Source: Paraburkholderia hayleyella (GTDB lineage: Bacteria > Pseudomonadota > Gammaproteobacteria > Burkholderiales > Burkholderiaceae). Taken from it: 64,000 bases of DNA. The stretch covers positions 3,100,001 through 3,164,000 of the forward strand of contig NZ_QPES01000001.1 in assembly GCF_009455685.1 (NCBI RefSeq), read 5' to 3'. Under the pieces are notes generated by a model. That model saw nothing but the letters and a program-made list of their open reading frames with translations. It did no database searches and was not told where the DNA came from. Position numbers and translations under genes: made by a program. The first letter of the stretch is position 1. The number at the start of each line of letters is the position of its first letter. This document shows positions 34,300-43,738 of the stretch, one piece after another.

Positions 34300-35268
34300 A
34301 TGGATACGTCCAGCATCAATGCGCAAAGTATTTTCGACGACAACGCCGCCAGCCTGAAACTAAGCTGGCTAACTGGGCACGAAGGCTGGGAACGCGGGTT
34401 TTCGGCCGAAACCGTCGCTAATGCCACCTCAAGCGCCGATCTCGTCGGCCACCTGAATCTGATTCACCCCAATCGTATTCAGCTTCTCGGCGAAGCCGAA
34501 ATCGACTATTACCAACGCCAGTCCGAAGAAGACCGCTCGCGCCATATGGCTGAGCTGATCGCACTTGAGCCTCCGTTTCTGGTGGTCGCAGGCGGCATCG
34601 TCACTCCGCCCGAACTGGTGCTGCGCTGCACCCGCTCTTCCACGCCGCTGTTCACGACCCCCATGTCCGCTGCCGCGGTGATCGACAGCCTGCGGCTTTA
34701 TATGTCGCGCATCCTCGCGCCTCGCGCCACCTTGCATGGCGTATTTCTCGATATTCTCGGCATGGGTGTGCTGCTGACCGGTGATTCGGGCTTGGGCAAA
34801 AGCGAGCTGGGCCTTGAGCTCATCAGCCGCGGCCATGGTCTCGTGGCTGACGATGCGGTCGATTTCGTGCGTCTCGGGCCCGATTTCGTCGACGGCCGTT
34901 GCCCGCCGCTCTTGCAAAATCTGCTTGAAGTCCGCGGCCTCGGTTTGCTCGACATCAAGACAATCTTCGGCGAGACAGCCGTGCGCCGCAAAATGAAACT
35001 GAAACTGATTGTTCAGCTTGTTCGCCGCCCGGATGGCGAGTTTCAGCGCCTGCCACTAGAAAGCCAGACCGTCGATGTGCTCGGCCTGCCAATCAGCAAG
35101 GTGACGATTCAGGTCGCGGCAGGACGCAACCTCGCGGTACTCGTCGAAGCGGCGGTGCGCAATACGATCTTGCAATTGCGTGGCATTGATACCTTGCGCG
35201 ACTTCATGAACCGTCAGCGCCTTGCCATGCAAGACCCGGAAAGCCAGTTCCCCGGCAAGCTGATCTGA
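34300..35268 (+). CDS. hprK: HPr kinase/phosphorylase
   Basis: Phosphorylates or dephosphorylates a serine of HPr-like proteins. 322 residues; Walker A GDSGLGKSELGLELI near residue 160 and the signature LEVRGLGLLDIKTIFGE are diagnostic. In beta-proteobacteria hprK sits with ptsN and probably links the nitrogen PTS to metabolic state; that role is inference from family knowledge. It is 102 bases after ptsN. Confidence 0.96.
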   Translation: MDTSSINAQSIFDDNAASLKLSWLTGHEGWERGFSAETVANATSSADLVGHLNLIHPNRIQLLGEAEIDYYQRQSEEDRSRHMAELIALEPPFLVVAGGIVTPPELVLRCTRSSTPLFTTPMSAAAVIDSLRLYMSRILAPRATLHGVFLDILGMGVLLTGDSGLGKSELGLELISRGHGLVADDAVDFVRLGPDFVDGRCPPLLQNLLEVRGLGLLDIKTIFGETAVRRKMKLKLIVQLVRRPDGEFQRLPLESQTVDVLGLPISKVTIQVAAGRNLAVLVEAAVRNTILQLRGIDTLRDFMNRQRLAMQDPESQFPGKLI

Positions 35269-35369
35269 GCTGGAGCCAGGCCAGCTACCATTCGATTCGC
35301 ACAGCCAGCGCATAGGTTCGTGCAACCCAGGACCGATGCTATGATGAAACGAACTGGGTTGACGATTCC

Positions 35370-36263
35370 ATGCGCATTATTCTGATCACTGGCATTTCTG
35401 GTTCGGGCAAATCGGTTGCACTCAATGCACTCGAAGATGCGGGTTATTACTGCGTCGATAATTTGCCGCCGCGCTTTTTGCCACAACTGACCGCCTATCT
35501 GGCCGATGCAGGGCAAGAACGTCTCGCCGTGGCAATCGACGCCCGCTCCAGCGCTTCACTCGACGAAATGCCCGCGATGATCCACGATCTTTCGCGCGAG
35601 CACGATGTTCGCGTGCTGTTTCTGAACGCCAGCACCCAGTCGCTGATTCAACGTTTTTCTGAAACTCGCCGGCGCCATCCGCTTTCTGGCTCAACCGCGC
35701 AGGATGCCGATGTCGGCCTGCTCACCTCGCTCGAAGAAGCCATCGAGCGCGAACGTGAACTGGTCGCGGGCCTGGCCGAATTCGGTCATCAGATCGACAC
35801 CAGCAACCTGAGGGCGAATGTGCTTCGCGCCTGGGTCAAACGTTTTATCGAACAGGAACACACCGGCCTCGCACTGATGTTCGAATCGTTTGGCTTCAAG
35901 CGCGGCGTGCCACTCGATGCCGATTTTGTCTTCGACGTGCGTACGCTGCCCAATCCGTACTACGACCACGAATTGCGCCCGCTGACAGGACGCGACCAGC
36001 CCGTAATCGATTTTCTCGATGCTCAGCCTGTCGTGCATGACATGATCGACGATATTCAGGCATTTCTTGTCAAATGGCTCCCCCATTTCCGCGACGACAA
36101 CCGCAGCTATCTGACTGTCGCCATCGGCTGCACCGGCGGTCAGCATCGTTCGGTATTCATCGCCGAGACGCTGGCAGAGCGCCTCGCGGGCCAGGCCAAC
36201 GTGATCGTACGGCACCGCGATGCCCCCTTGAACCTCGACGAATCATCCAGGCTGCTCACCTGA
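35370..36263 (+). CDS. rapZ: RNase adapter protein RapZ
   Basis: P-loop protein that in E. coli binds GlmZ/GlmY small RNAs and directs RNase E to GlmZ to control glmS. The 297-residue protein has Walker A GISGSGKSVALNALEDAG, the conserved CVDNLPPRFL and a C-terminal RNA-binding domain with IGCTGGQHRSVFIAE. Whether the sRNA targets exist in this organism is unknown. It lies in the rpoN-ptsN-hprK-rapZ cluster. Confidence 0.96.
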   Translation: MRIILITGISGSGKSVALNALEDAGYYCVDNLPPRFLPQLTAYLADAGQERLAVAIDARSSASLDEMPAMIHDLSREHDVRVLFLNASTQSLIQRFSETRRRHPLSGSTAQDADVGLLTSLEEAIERERELVAGLAEFGHQIDTSNLRANVLRAWVKRFIEQEHTGLALMFESFGFKRGVPLDADFVFDVRTLPNPYYDHELRPLTGRDQPVIDFLDAQPVVHDMIDDIQAFLVKWLPHFRDDNRSYLTVAIGCTGGQHRSVFIAETLAERLAGQANVIVRHRDAPLNLDESSRLLT

Positions 36264-36310
36264 CGCACCCTATCGCGCCCGACCGCAGGCCCTAACCGAA
36301 GCGGTACACC

Positions 36311-36949
36311 ATGACGTTCTCTACCCCTTCTGTCCTTGCCAATGTGCCGCTCTTTCCACTGCACATGGTGCTCTTCCCTGAGGGCCAGCTCTCGCTCAAG
36401 GTTTTCGAGGCACGTTATCTGGACATGGTGCGGCGCTGTCTGCGCGAGAAAACGCCCTTCGGCGTATGCCTGCTGAAAAGCGGCAACGAAATTGCACAAG
36501 CCGATGACCCTGCTGTGCCAGAAGCCATCGGCTGCCTCGCGGAAATCAAACTGTGTGACGTTAAAACAATGGGGGTGTTGCTAATCCGTGCCCGTGGCAC
36601 GCAGCGTTTTCAATTGCTCTCGCACCGCACCGAAACCGACGGCCTGATAGTCGGAATGGCGCAGCCTCTGGACAACGATGCACCACTCGAAGACCCCGTC
36701 CATCTTGCCAAATTTGGCGCCTGCGCAGAGATACTCGAACGCATCATCGCCACGCTGCATGCCCGTGAGCTGGACAATCTGCTCTTTGCTGAACCCTTCC
36801 AGCTAAACGATCCCTCCTGGGTCTCGAACCGGCTCGCAGAGATCCTGCCCGTGACACTACGCGCCAAGCAAAAGCTCATGGAGTTGCAAGACGCGGGTAC
36901 GCGCATCGAACTTGTCCATCACTACATGCAGCAACACCAGATGCTCTAA
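36311..36949 (+). CDS. LON substrate-binding domain protein
   Basis: A 212-residue protein formed only by the N-terminal domain of Lon protease: NVPLFPLHMVLFPEGQLSLKVFEARYLDMV at the start, then GTQRFQLL and a helical C-terminal part. It lacks the AAA+ and peptidase domains, as do many stand-alone bacterial relatives (YcaR/slr-type). Function is unknown. It is 47 bases after rapZ and convergent with mutY, 11 bases apart with no visible terminator. Confidence 0.9.
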   Translation: MTFSTPSVLANVPLFPLHMVLFPEGQLSLKVFEARYLDMVRRCLREKTPFGVCLLKSGNEIAQADDPAVPEAIGCLAEIKLCDVKTMGVLLIRARGTQRFQLLSHRTETDGLIVGMAQPLDNDAPLEDPVHLAKFGACAEILERIIATLHARELDNLLFAEPFQLNDPSWVSNRLAEILPVTLRAKQKLMELQDAGTRIELVHHYMQQHQML

Positions 36950-36960
36950 ACACGCTAGCG

Positions 36961-38034
36961 TTACAACAGCGTGCCCTGCAAACCATCGAGCAGCCGGCGC
37001 ACCGGCGCAGGCACGCCGTAAGCGTCAAGATCGCGTAGTGCAACCCAGGCGGTAGCTTCATCGGCCAGCGCAACCTCCGAACTCGCCAAGCGCCCGAGAT
37101 CAGCCATTCGTGGCTCGATATTCAGCCTGAAATGCGTAAACGTATGCGTCAGCGGGCCCAGCGCAACAACCTCCGTCTGCGCGCCCAACGCACGTGCCCG
37201 TTGTGTCAACGCGGCTTCATCGGCGGCTTCCGGCAAACTCCATAACCCGCCCCAGATACCGGCAGGAGGGCGCTTCTCCAGCATCACAGCATCCCCATCG
37301 CGCAGCACCAGCATCCAGGTACGCCGGGTCGGCACCGTCTTTTTGGGCCTGGCAGCCGGCAGTTCGCGCTGGCGGCCCGTGGCATGAGCCACGCAATCGG
37401 CAGCAAACGGACAGCGTTCGCAGCCCGGCTTACCACGCACACACAACGTCGCCCCGAGATCCATCAGCCCCTGGGTATAAGCACTGACCTCATCGGGTGC
37501 CGATGCGGCTGGCAGGAGCGATTCCGCCAGTGCCCACATGGCGTTTTCGACGCGCTTTTCACCCGGAAAGCCTTCGACACCAAACACCCGCGCCAAAACA
37601 CGTTTGACGTTGCCGTCGAGAATGGTCGCGCGCGCGCCAAAAGCAAACGATGCGATCGCCGCAGCCGTCGAACGGCCAATGCCGGGCAACGCCGCAAGCG
37701 CTTCGACCGTGCCGGGAAACGCGCCACCGTGCGCTTCGACAACCTGCTGGGCGCAACGATGCAGATTGCGTGCCCGCGAGTAGTAGCCAAGCCCCGCCCA
37801 TAACGCCATCACGTCATCAAGCGGCGCCGCGGCAAGCGAGCGCACATCGGGAAAACGCGCCAGAAAGCGCGCGTAGTAAGACACCACGGTTGCTACCTGA
37901 GTCTGCTGCAGCATGATTTCGGACAGCCAGATCCTGTAAGGATCGCGCGTGTTTTGCCATGGCAGGTCATGACGGCCATGCTGGCGCTGCCAGGCAACCA
38001 GGCGGGGAGAAAAAGTCGAAGACAAAGCGGACAT
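36961..38034 (-). CDS. mutY: A/G-specific adenine DNA glycosylase
   Basis: Removes adenine mispaired with 8-oxoguanine. The 357-residue protein has the catalytic Glu in LSEIMLQQTQVATV, the helix-hairpin-helix LPGIGRSTAAAIASFAFG with the catalytic Asp in ILDGNVKRVLAR, the 4Fe-4S cluster cysteines in CVRGKPGCERCPFAADC, and a C-terminal Nudix-like 8-oxoG recognition domain (LVLRDGDAVMLEKRPPAGIWGGLW region). It lies just downstream of mutM on the same strand; both belong to the GO repair system. Confidence 0.97.
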   Translation of the reverse strand: MSALSSTFSPRLVAWQRQHGRHDLPWQNTRDPYRIWLSEIMLQQTQVATVVSYYARFLARFPDVRSLAAAPLDDVMALWAGLGYYSRARNLHRCAQQVVEAHGGAFPGTVEALAALPGIGRSTAAAIASFAFGARATILDGNVKRVLARVFGVEGFPGEKRVENAMWALAESLLPAASAPDEVSAYTQGLMDLGATLCVRGKPGCERCPFAADCVAHATGRQRELPAARPKKTVPTRRTWMLVLRDGDAVMLEKRPPAGIWGGLWSLPEAADEAALTQRARALGAQTEVVALGPLTHTFTHFRLNIEPRMADLGRLASSEVALADEATAWVALRDLDAYGVPAPVRRLLDGLQGTLL

Positions 38035-38067
38035 GGAGCAGTAGAAGGGGCAATGAGTGATAGTCAG

Positions 38068-38894
38068 CTAACGCTGGCAAACAGGGCAGTAATAAGTTGA
38101 ACGCTGTCCCTGGACGATCTGCTTGATCGTTGTGCCACAGATGCGGCACGGCAGCCCGGCGCGATCATAAACAAAGTAGTCGAGCTGGAAATAACCGCTT
38201 GCGCCATCGCTACCGACGAAGTCCCGCAACGTGCTACCGCCCTTTTCAATCGCAGCGGCCAGCGTCACACGCACCGCCTCCGCCAGGCGCTCGTAGCGCG
38301 CTAGCGAAACCTTTCCCGCAGGTGTTGCTGGCCGAATGCCCGCACGAAAGAGGCACTCCGAGGCGTAAATATTGCCGACTCCGACCACCATGTTCCCCGC
38401 CAGCAACACCTGTTTGACGGACATCGTCCGGCCCGGGTTTTACGGTGCATCAGCGCGCCGCAAAACGTGGGCGAAAACGGCTCGACGCCAAGCCCGGCAA
38501 GCAGTGGATGCGCGTGCACATCACCAGCTGTGCGCGCTTGCCAGAGCACCGCGCCAAAGCGGCGCGGGTCACGATAGCGCAAGGTGAAATCAGTAAAAAT
38601 CCAGTCGACGTGATCATGCCGCCCGGCGGATGGCGGCTCGCTGCCGTGCAACACGCGCAGCGTTCCTGTCATGCCGAGGTGAACGATGAACCAGCCTTCG
38701 TCGATTTCGAACAGCAGGTATTTGCCACGTCGCTCGACCTGACGAATCAGCCGTCCGCGCAACAGGCTGGAAAAACCTGCGGGAATCGGCCAGCGCAAAG
38801 CGCTCGTGCGCACCTCCACCTGCTGAATCCGGCATCCCGCGACATACGGCTCAATTCCCCTGCGGGTCACTTCAACTTCTGGCAACTCTGGCAT
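38068..38894 (-). pseudogene. mutM: Formamidopyrimidine-DNA glycosylase, frameshifted
   Basis: MutM excises 8-oxoguanine opposite cytosine. The start MPELPEVEVTRRGIEPYVAG (catalytic Pro2 and Glu3) and the frame to GALMHRKTR (about codon 153) are intact; then the frame shifts and runs on as unrelated sequence. The correct continuation, TMSVKQVLLAGNMVVGVGNIYASE through the zinc finger CRICGTTIK...CPVC, is in another frame ending at 38068. Restoring one C in the run at 38432-38434 (plus strand GGCCCGGG) rejoins the protein as TRGRTMSVKQ. Everything else is conserved, so this is either a recent inactivation or a sequencing error. Confidence 0.9.
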
Positions 38895-38982
38895 ATCTGG
38901 GCGCTCTGCAACCTGTGTGAGTCCTGCATGCGCGTATTGTAGCGAGCGCGTTACAATCGCCCGAAACCTTGAACGGATTGCC

Positions 38983-40848
38983 ATGAACTTGTCTTTCGCA
39001 AAGCTACTTTCGCTACGTGCGGCTCGCATGCCGCATGCTCTGTCCCCGCGCCGGCTACTCGCTACCGCCGTGCTCGCCGCATGGTCACTGGCCAGCGTGC
39101 CCGCCTATGCTCAGGATGCCTCACACGATACCGGCGAGACGCCATCTGCGGTCACTGACGGGCCTGGCGAGCCTGGCGAGCCTGGCACTAACGGGCCTGG
39201 GCTGCTGTCAACCGAAGAAAAAAAGGATCTGCCGGATGTCGCGCTCACAGGCCAGATCGTGTTTCAAGTGCTCGCGGCGGAAGTCGCCCTGCAGCGCAAA
39301 CAACCCGCTCCCGCCTATCAAACGTATCTCGCGCTCGCGCGGGACACGCACGATCCACGCATGGCCCAGCGCGCAACCGAAATCGCGTTAATGGCACAAA
39401 GTCCACCTGATGCGCTCTCCGCGACCCGGTTGTGGCAGCAATATGCACCGAACTCCGAACGCGCCGCGCAAATCTACGCTTCGCTGCTGGTACTGACAGG
39501 CAAGCCAGACGACGCCGCCCCGGCCCTTGCGCGGGAACTCGCCAAAACCCCAGCTGAAGCACGCGGCAATGCGGTTCTGGCGATGCAGCAATTACTCTCG
39601 CGCGGGCCGAATCACGTCGGCGGGTTGCTCGTGTTACGGGATTTGCTGAAGAACGACATGGACCGGCCGGAAGCACAACTGGCGATTGCACGCCAGCAGC
39701 TTACCGCCGACGACGAACCCGGCGCGCGCAAATCGCTCGAACAAGCCCTGGCGCTCAAGCCCGACTACCTGCCCGCGGCCATGCTGCTCGCGCAAATGGG
39801 GCCGCAAGCGCGCAAGGAAGGCCTCGCCGCAATCGAAAAATACGTTCAGCAAAATCCCAAATCACATGATGGCCGCCTGGCGTTAGCGCAGATGTATCTG
39901 GCGGACGATCGCCTCGATGACGCGCAAAAGCAGTTCGAAGCGATGCACAAAAATAACAAGGATGATCTGACTGCACTGATGGCGCTTGCGCTTATCAAGA
40001 TTCAGCAAAAAAGTTATCCGGACGCTGAAAAATATCTGAAGCAGTACGCGCAAAAAACGGAACAGCTACCCAACGCCGATCCAGGCCAAGCGTACCTGTA
40101 TCTGGCACAGCTCTCAGCCGAGCAGAACAAGGAAGCGGCCGCCAACGCCTGGCTCGACAAAATTGCACCGGGCAGTCCGTACTACGTTCCAGCCCAGATC
40201 ACCCGGGCCCAGCAACTGGTGCAGCAAGGCAAGACCGATGACGCGCGCAAGCTGCTCGCCAGTCTCCAGCCGTCGGAGCCACGTGACCAGGTGCTGATTG
40301 CCCGCACCGACGCGGCAATCCTGTTCGATGAAAAACATTACCAGCAAGCCGAGACACGTCTAGCAGAGGCCATCGCCCGTTTCCCAGGCGAACCGGACCT
40401 GATCTACGACTACGCCATGGCCGCGGAAAAAAACGGCCACTACAAGACGATGGAAACGCAGCTGCGCCAGTTGATCCGCACGCAACCGGGCAACCCGCAG
40501 GCATACAACGCGCTCGGTTATTCGATGGCGGACCGCAACGTGAACCTGGCGGAAGCCAGCGACCTGATCGCCAAGGCCGCATTGCTAGCGCCCAACGATG
40601 CCTTCATCATGGATAGCGTTGGCTGGATAAAGTACCGCCAGGGTGACATGAGCGGAGCCATCAAGGTGCTGCGGCAAGCCTTTGAACTACGGCCCAATGC
40701 GGAAATCGGCGCGCATCTCGGTGAGGTGCTCTGGAACAGCGGCGCGCAAGACGAAGCGCGCACCGCATGGCGCACGGCCCGCCAGCTCGACCCCAACGAC
40801 GACACGCTGGTTAAAACGCTGCAGCGCTTTCAGGTGAGCGATCTCTGA
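38983..40848 (+). CDS. Exported tetratricopeptide-repeat protein
   Basis: A 621-residue protein with a signal peptide (LLATAVLAAWSLASVPAYA, cut before QDASHD), a Gly/Pro/Glu-rich linker (three GEPGEPGTNGP-like units near 60-75) and then many TPR helices across the rest, e.g. ALALKPDYLPAAMLLAQMG and AYNALGYSMADRNVNLAEA. It precedes lolB with a one-base overlap, so an envelope role, perhaps in outer-membrane biogenesis, is inferred; partners are unknown. The ATG at 38983 is chosen for its complete signal peptide. It is divergent from mutM. Confidence 0.88.
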   Translation: MNLSFAKLLSLRAARMPHALSPRRLLATAVLAAWSLASVPAYAQDASHDTGETPSAVTDGPGEPGEPGTNGPGLLSTEEKKDLPDVALTGQIVFQVLAAEVALQRKQPAPAYQTYLALARDTHDPRMAQRATEIALMAQSPPDALSATRLWQQYAPNSERAAQIYASLLVLTGKPDDAAPALARELAKTPAEARGNAVLAMQQLLSRGPNHVGGLLVLRDLLKNDMDRPEAQLAIARQQLTADDEPGARKSLEQALALKPDYLPAAMLLAQMGPQARKEGLAAIEKYVQQNPKSHDGRLALAQMYLADDRLDDAQKQFEAMHKNNKDDLTALMALALIKIQQKSYPDAEKYLKQYAQKTEQLPNADPGQAYLYLAQLSAEQNKEAAANAWLDKIAPGSPYYVPAQITRAQQLVQQGKTDDARKLLASLQPSEPRDQVLIARTDAAILFDEKHYQQAETRLAEAIARFPGEPDLIYDYAMAAEKNGHYKTMETQLRQLIRTQPGNPQAYNALGYSMADRNVNLAEASDLIAKAALLAPNDAFIMDSVGWIKYRQGDMSGAIKVLRQAFELRPNAEIGAHLGEVLWNSGAQDEARTAWRTARQLDPNDDTLVKTLQRFQVSDL

Positions 40849-41519
40849 TGCCGAAGTCTCAGCCGCATCGCTCTGGTGCGATCCGCCAGTTCAGTCCGGC
40901 GCGCGCCATCCGTTCATGGCGCGCCGCCTGCCACGGAGCCGGCGCAACAGCCCTTGTCGTCGCGCTGGCAGGTTGCGCGTCGGTCCAGCCACTCGCGCCA
41001 CCGGTTACGGATGAAAATGCAGCCTCGATTACCGCCTCAACCAGTCATGCCCGCCATGGCCGTTTTGCCGTGCAATACCTCGACCAGAATGGCCAGCAAC
41101 GCAATGCCTATGGCAATTTCGACTGGCAGGAAACCGGCACGACCATAGCACTGCAACTACGCAGCCCACTTGGACAAACGCTGGCCATTGTCTCGTCAGC
41201 CCCCACGTCGGCAACCCTCGAGCTACCGAACCAGCCGCCGCTCCGGGCCGATAACGTGGCCACCCTGATGCAAAATGCACTCGGTTTTGCGCTGCCCGTC
41301 GAAGGGCTGCGTTACTGGCTTCAGCCAGCGCCAGCGCCCACATCGAGAGCCAAAACCGAACTCGATCCCCAACAGCCAGGGCGACTCAAACAGATCGTTC
41401 AAGATGGCTGGACAATCGATTACGTCGCCTATGCCAATGCTCCAGCAACCCGCGTCAAGCGCGTGAACCTGACACGCGAAGCCCCGCCGCTGGCCATCAA
41501 GCTCGTGCTGGACCCGTAA
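40848..41519 (+). CDS. lolB: Outer-membrane lipoprotein receptor LolB
   Basis: Accepts lipoproteins from LolA and inserts them into the outer membrane. The 223-residue precursor has a lipobox (VVALAGC, acylated Cys near residue 44) and a LolB-like domain with HARHGRFAVQYLDQNGQQRNAYGNFDW and GLRYWLQ. The long, basic N-terminal stretch before the signal helix suggests that a downstream start could be used. It overlaps the TPR gene by one base and precedes ispE, the common beta-proteobacterial order. Confidence 0.92.
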   Translation: MPKSQPHRSGAIRQFSPARAIRSWRAACHGAGATALVVALAGCASVQPLAPPVTDENAASITASTSHARHGRFAVQYLDQNGQQRNAYGNFDWQETGTTIALQLRSPLGQTLAIVSSAPTSATLELPNQPPLRADNVATLMQNALGFALPVEGLRYWLQPAPAPTSRAKTELDPQQPGRLKQIVQDGWTIDYVAYANAPATRVKRVNLTREAPPLAIKLVLDP

Positions 41520-41554
41520 CCTGCCGCCCCATTCAGGCGCCTTTCGCCACCTCC

Positions 41555-42442
41555 ATGACTGAAACACCTCACACATTGCGCGATTGCCTTGCACCGGCAA
41601 AACTCAATCTCTTTTTACATATCACTGGGCGCAGGCCAGACGGCTACCACGAACTGCAGACGGTGTTCCAGTTACTCGACTGGGGCGACATGCTGCATTT
41701 CACGCTGCGCGACGATGGCCAGATCCGGCGTGAGACCGACATACCAGGCGTTCCCGCCGAGCACGATCTGACGATCCGCGCGGCGACCCTACTTAAGCAA
41801 CACACGGGAAGCGCCGCAGGCGTCAATATTGAAATCGACAAACGCCTGCCGATGGGTGCGGGCCTGGGCGGTGGCAGCTCAGATGCCGCGACGACCCTGC
41901 TCGCACTGAACCGCCTATGGCAACTCAATGTGCCGCGCATCGAACTACAAGCGCTGGCGCTCAAACTGGGCGCAGATGTCCCGTTTTTTATTTTCGGCAA
42001 AAATGCCTTCGCCGAGGGTATCGGAGAGGCGCTGCAAGAGGTACAATTGCCGCCGCGTTATTTCCTCGTTGTGACGCCAAAGGTTCAGGTCCCCACTGCA
42101 GCGATTTTCGCTGAGACAGGGTTGACAAGGGACACAAGGCCCCTCATAATTACGGACTTTCTCGCACAACAAAGTTTGAGTTCAACATGGCCTGATCATT
42201 TCGGTCATAACGACATGCAACGTGTTGTCGCAGAGAAGCACGCGGAAGTGGCAGAGGCTCTTGAGTGGTTTGATCGGGTCACCGCCGCACCAGCGCGAAT
42301 GACCGGGTCCGGAGCAAGTGTTTTTGCAACGTACCACAGCATAAACGAGGCAAAACGGATTCAGTCCAGGTTGCCTCCAGGCTGGAACAGCACGGTCGCA
42401 GCAAGTTTGGACACCCATCCACTCTTTGCTTTCGTCGCATAG
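41555..42442 (+). CDS. ispE: 4-diphosphocytidyl-2-C-methyl-D-erythritol kinase
   Basis: GHMP-family kinase of the MEP isoprenoid pathway that phosphorylates the 2-hydroxyl of CDP-ME. The 295-residue protein has the substrate motif APAKLNLFLHITGRRPDGYHEL, the ATP loop LPMGAGLGGGSSDAATTLLAL and the C-terminal MTGSGASVFATY. It follows lolB by 35 bases and precedes tRNA-Gln. Confidence 0.97.
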   Translation: MTETPHTLRDCLAPAKLNLFLHITGRRPDGYHELQTVFQLLDWGDMLHFTLRDDGQIRRETDIPGVPAEHDLTIRAATLLKQHTGSAAGVNIEIDKRLPMGAGLGGGSSDAATTLLALNRLWQLNVPRIELQALALKLGADVPFFIFGKNAFAEGIGEALQEVQLPPRYFLVVTPKVQVPTAAIFAETGLTRDTRPLIITDFLAQQSLSSTWPDHFGHNDMQRVVAEKHAEVAEALEWFDRVTAAPARMTGSGASVFATYHSINEAKRIQSRLPPGWNSTVAASLDTHPLFAFVA

Positions 42443-42492
42443 TTTCGTTTCGCCGGATAGTCGTTGATGTCCGGCAAAACTAAAAGTTGTGT

Positions 42493-42569
42493 AGGGGAGT
42501 CGCCAAGTTGGTTAAGGCACCGGATTTTGATTCCGGCATTCGAGGGTTCGAGTCCTTCCTCCCCTGCCA
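42493..42569 (+). tRNA. tRNA-Gln (anticodon TTG)
   Basis: A 77-base cloverleaf with CCA encoded. Acceptor AGGGGAG pairs with CTCCCCT; anticodon stem CCGGA/TCCGG surrounds TTTTGAT with anticodon TTG at 42527-42529; the T arm includes GGTTCGAGTCC. It lies between ispE and prs, its usual place in Burkholderiales. Confidence 0.97.
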
Positions 42570-42625
42570 AAAATTCTCGCGTTATTCCCGCGTTTCTCCG
42601 CCCCCCAGCCTGTAGCAGGTGCATG

Positions 42626-43582
42626 ATGAGCAGCCATGACGGCCTGATGGTTTTTACTGGCAACGCAAATCCTGCGCTAGCCCAAGAAGTCGTCAAAATC
42701 CTCGGAATCCCACTCGGCAAGGCCATGGTCAGCCGGTTTTCGGATGGCGAAGTCCAGGTCGAAATTCAGGAAAACGTGCGAGGCAAGGATGTCTTCGTCC
42801 TTCAGTCCACCAGCGCGCCTGCCAACGACAACCTGATGGAACTGATGATCATGGTCGATGCGCTCAAACGCGCATCCGCAGGCCGGATCACCGCTGCAAT
42901 CCCCTACTTTGGTTATGCCCGTCAGGATCGGCGGCCACGTTCGGCGCGTGTCGCTATTTCAGCGAAAGTCGTCGCCAACATGCTGGAAATCGCGGGCGTC
43001 GAGCGGATCATCACCATGGATCTACACGCTGACCAGATCCAGGGTTTCTTTGATATTCCAGTCGACAATATTTACGCAACGCCTGTACTACTCGGCGATC
43101 TGCGCAAGCAAAACTACGAAAACCTGCTGGTTGTTTCGCCCGACGTGGGCGGTGTCGTCCGTGCCCGCGCACTCGCCAAGCAACTAGACTGCGAACTCGC
43201 CATCATCGACAAGCGTCGGCCGAAGGCGAATATCGCCGAAGTCATGAACATTATTGGTGAAGTCGAAGGCCGCACCTGCGTCATCATGGACGACATGGTA
43301 GACACCGCCGGGACCCTCTGCAAAGCCGCTCAGGTGTTGAAAGAGCGCGGCGCCGTGCACGTCGTCGCCTATGCCACGCACCCGGTTTTGTCGGGTGGCG
43401 CAGGCGAGCGGATCGAAGCCTCCGCGCTGGATGCCCTCGTGGTGACCGATACCATCGCGTTAGGCAACGAGGCGCGATCCTGCTCAAAAATCCGTTCATT
43501 GACCAGCGCAGGCTTGCTGGCTGAAACGTTTTCGCGGATTCGCCGCGGCGATTCAGTCATGTCGCTCTTCGCTGACAGTTAA
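42626..43582 (+). CDS. prs: Ribose-phosphate pyrophosphokinase
   Basis: Makes PRPP from ribose 5-phosphate and ATP for nucleotide, His and Trp synthesis. With the ATG at 42626 it is 318 residues, the standard length; the adjacent ATG at 42623 adds one Met. Motifs: FSDGEVQVEIQENVRGKDV, FGYARQDRRPRSARV (ATP site), DLHADQIQGFF and the PRPP loop VIMDDMVDTAGTL. It follows tRNA-Gln by 56 bases and precedes rplY. Confidence 0.97.
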   Translation: MSSHDGLMVFTGNANPALAQEVVKILGIPLGKAMVSRFSDGEVQVEIQENVRGKDVFVLQSTSAPANDNLMELMIMVDALKRASAGRITAAIPYFGYARQDRRPRSARVAISAKVVANMLEIAGVERIITMDLHADQIQGFFDIPVDNIYATPVLLGDLRKQNYENLLVVSPDVGGVVRARALAKQLDCELAIIDKRRPKANIAEVMNIIGEVEGRTCVIMDDMVDTAGTLCKAAQVLKERGAVHVVAYATHPVLSGGAGERIEASALDALVVTDTIALGNEARSCSKIRSLTSAGLLAETFSRIRRGDSVMSLFADS

Positions 43583-43591
43583 TTCAGTATT

Positions 43592-43629
43592 TGTGGTGCT
43601 GGCCGTTGGTTAATGCGGCCAGCACCACA
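43592..43629 (+). other. Strong RNA hairpin between prs and rplY
   Basis: A perfect 14-bp stem (43592-43605 with 43616-43629) and a 10-base loop without a following T-tract. It precedes the terminator-like hairpin at 43669 and may be part of a structured leader or the prs 3' end. Confidence 0.65.
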
Positions 43630-43668
43630 CAATCGGCACGAACGAACGAAGGTTCGCGCCGTTGCCCG

Positions 43669-43702
43669 GGGGCCTCAGCCAGTCGTGCGAGGCCCCGTTT
43701 TT
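43669..43702 (+). terminator. Terminator-like hairpin 37 bases before rplY
   Basis: GGGGCCTC pairs with GAGGCCCC (43669-43676 and 43689-43696, 12-base loop) and is followed by G and five T residues. It ends 36 bases before the rplY ATG, leaving no room for a promoter after it; it may act as an attenuator of rplY as well as a terminator of prs. Confidence 0.75.
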
Positions 43703-43738
43703 ACTACCTGGTCGCGGGTAGTGCATTGGAGAATCAAG

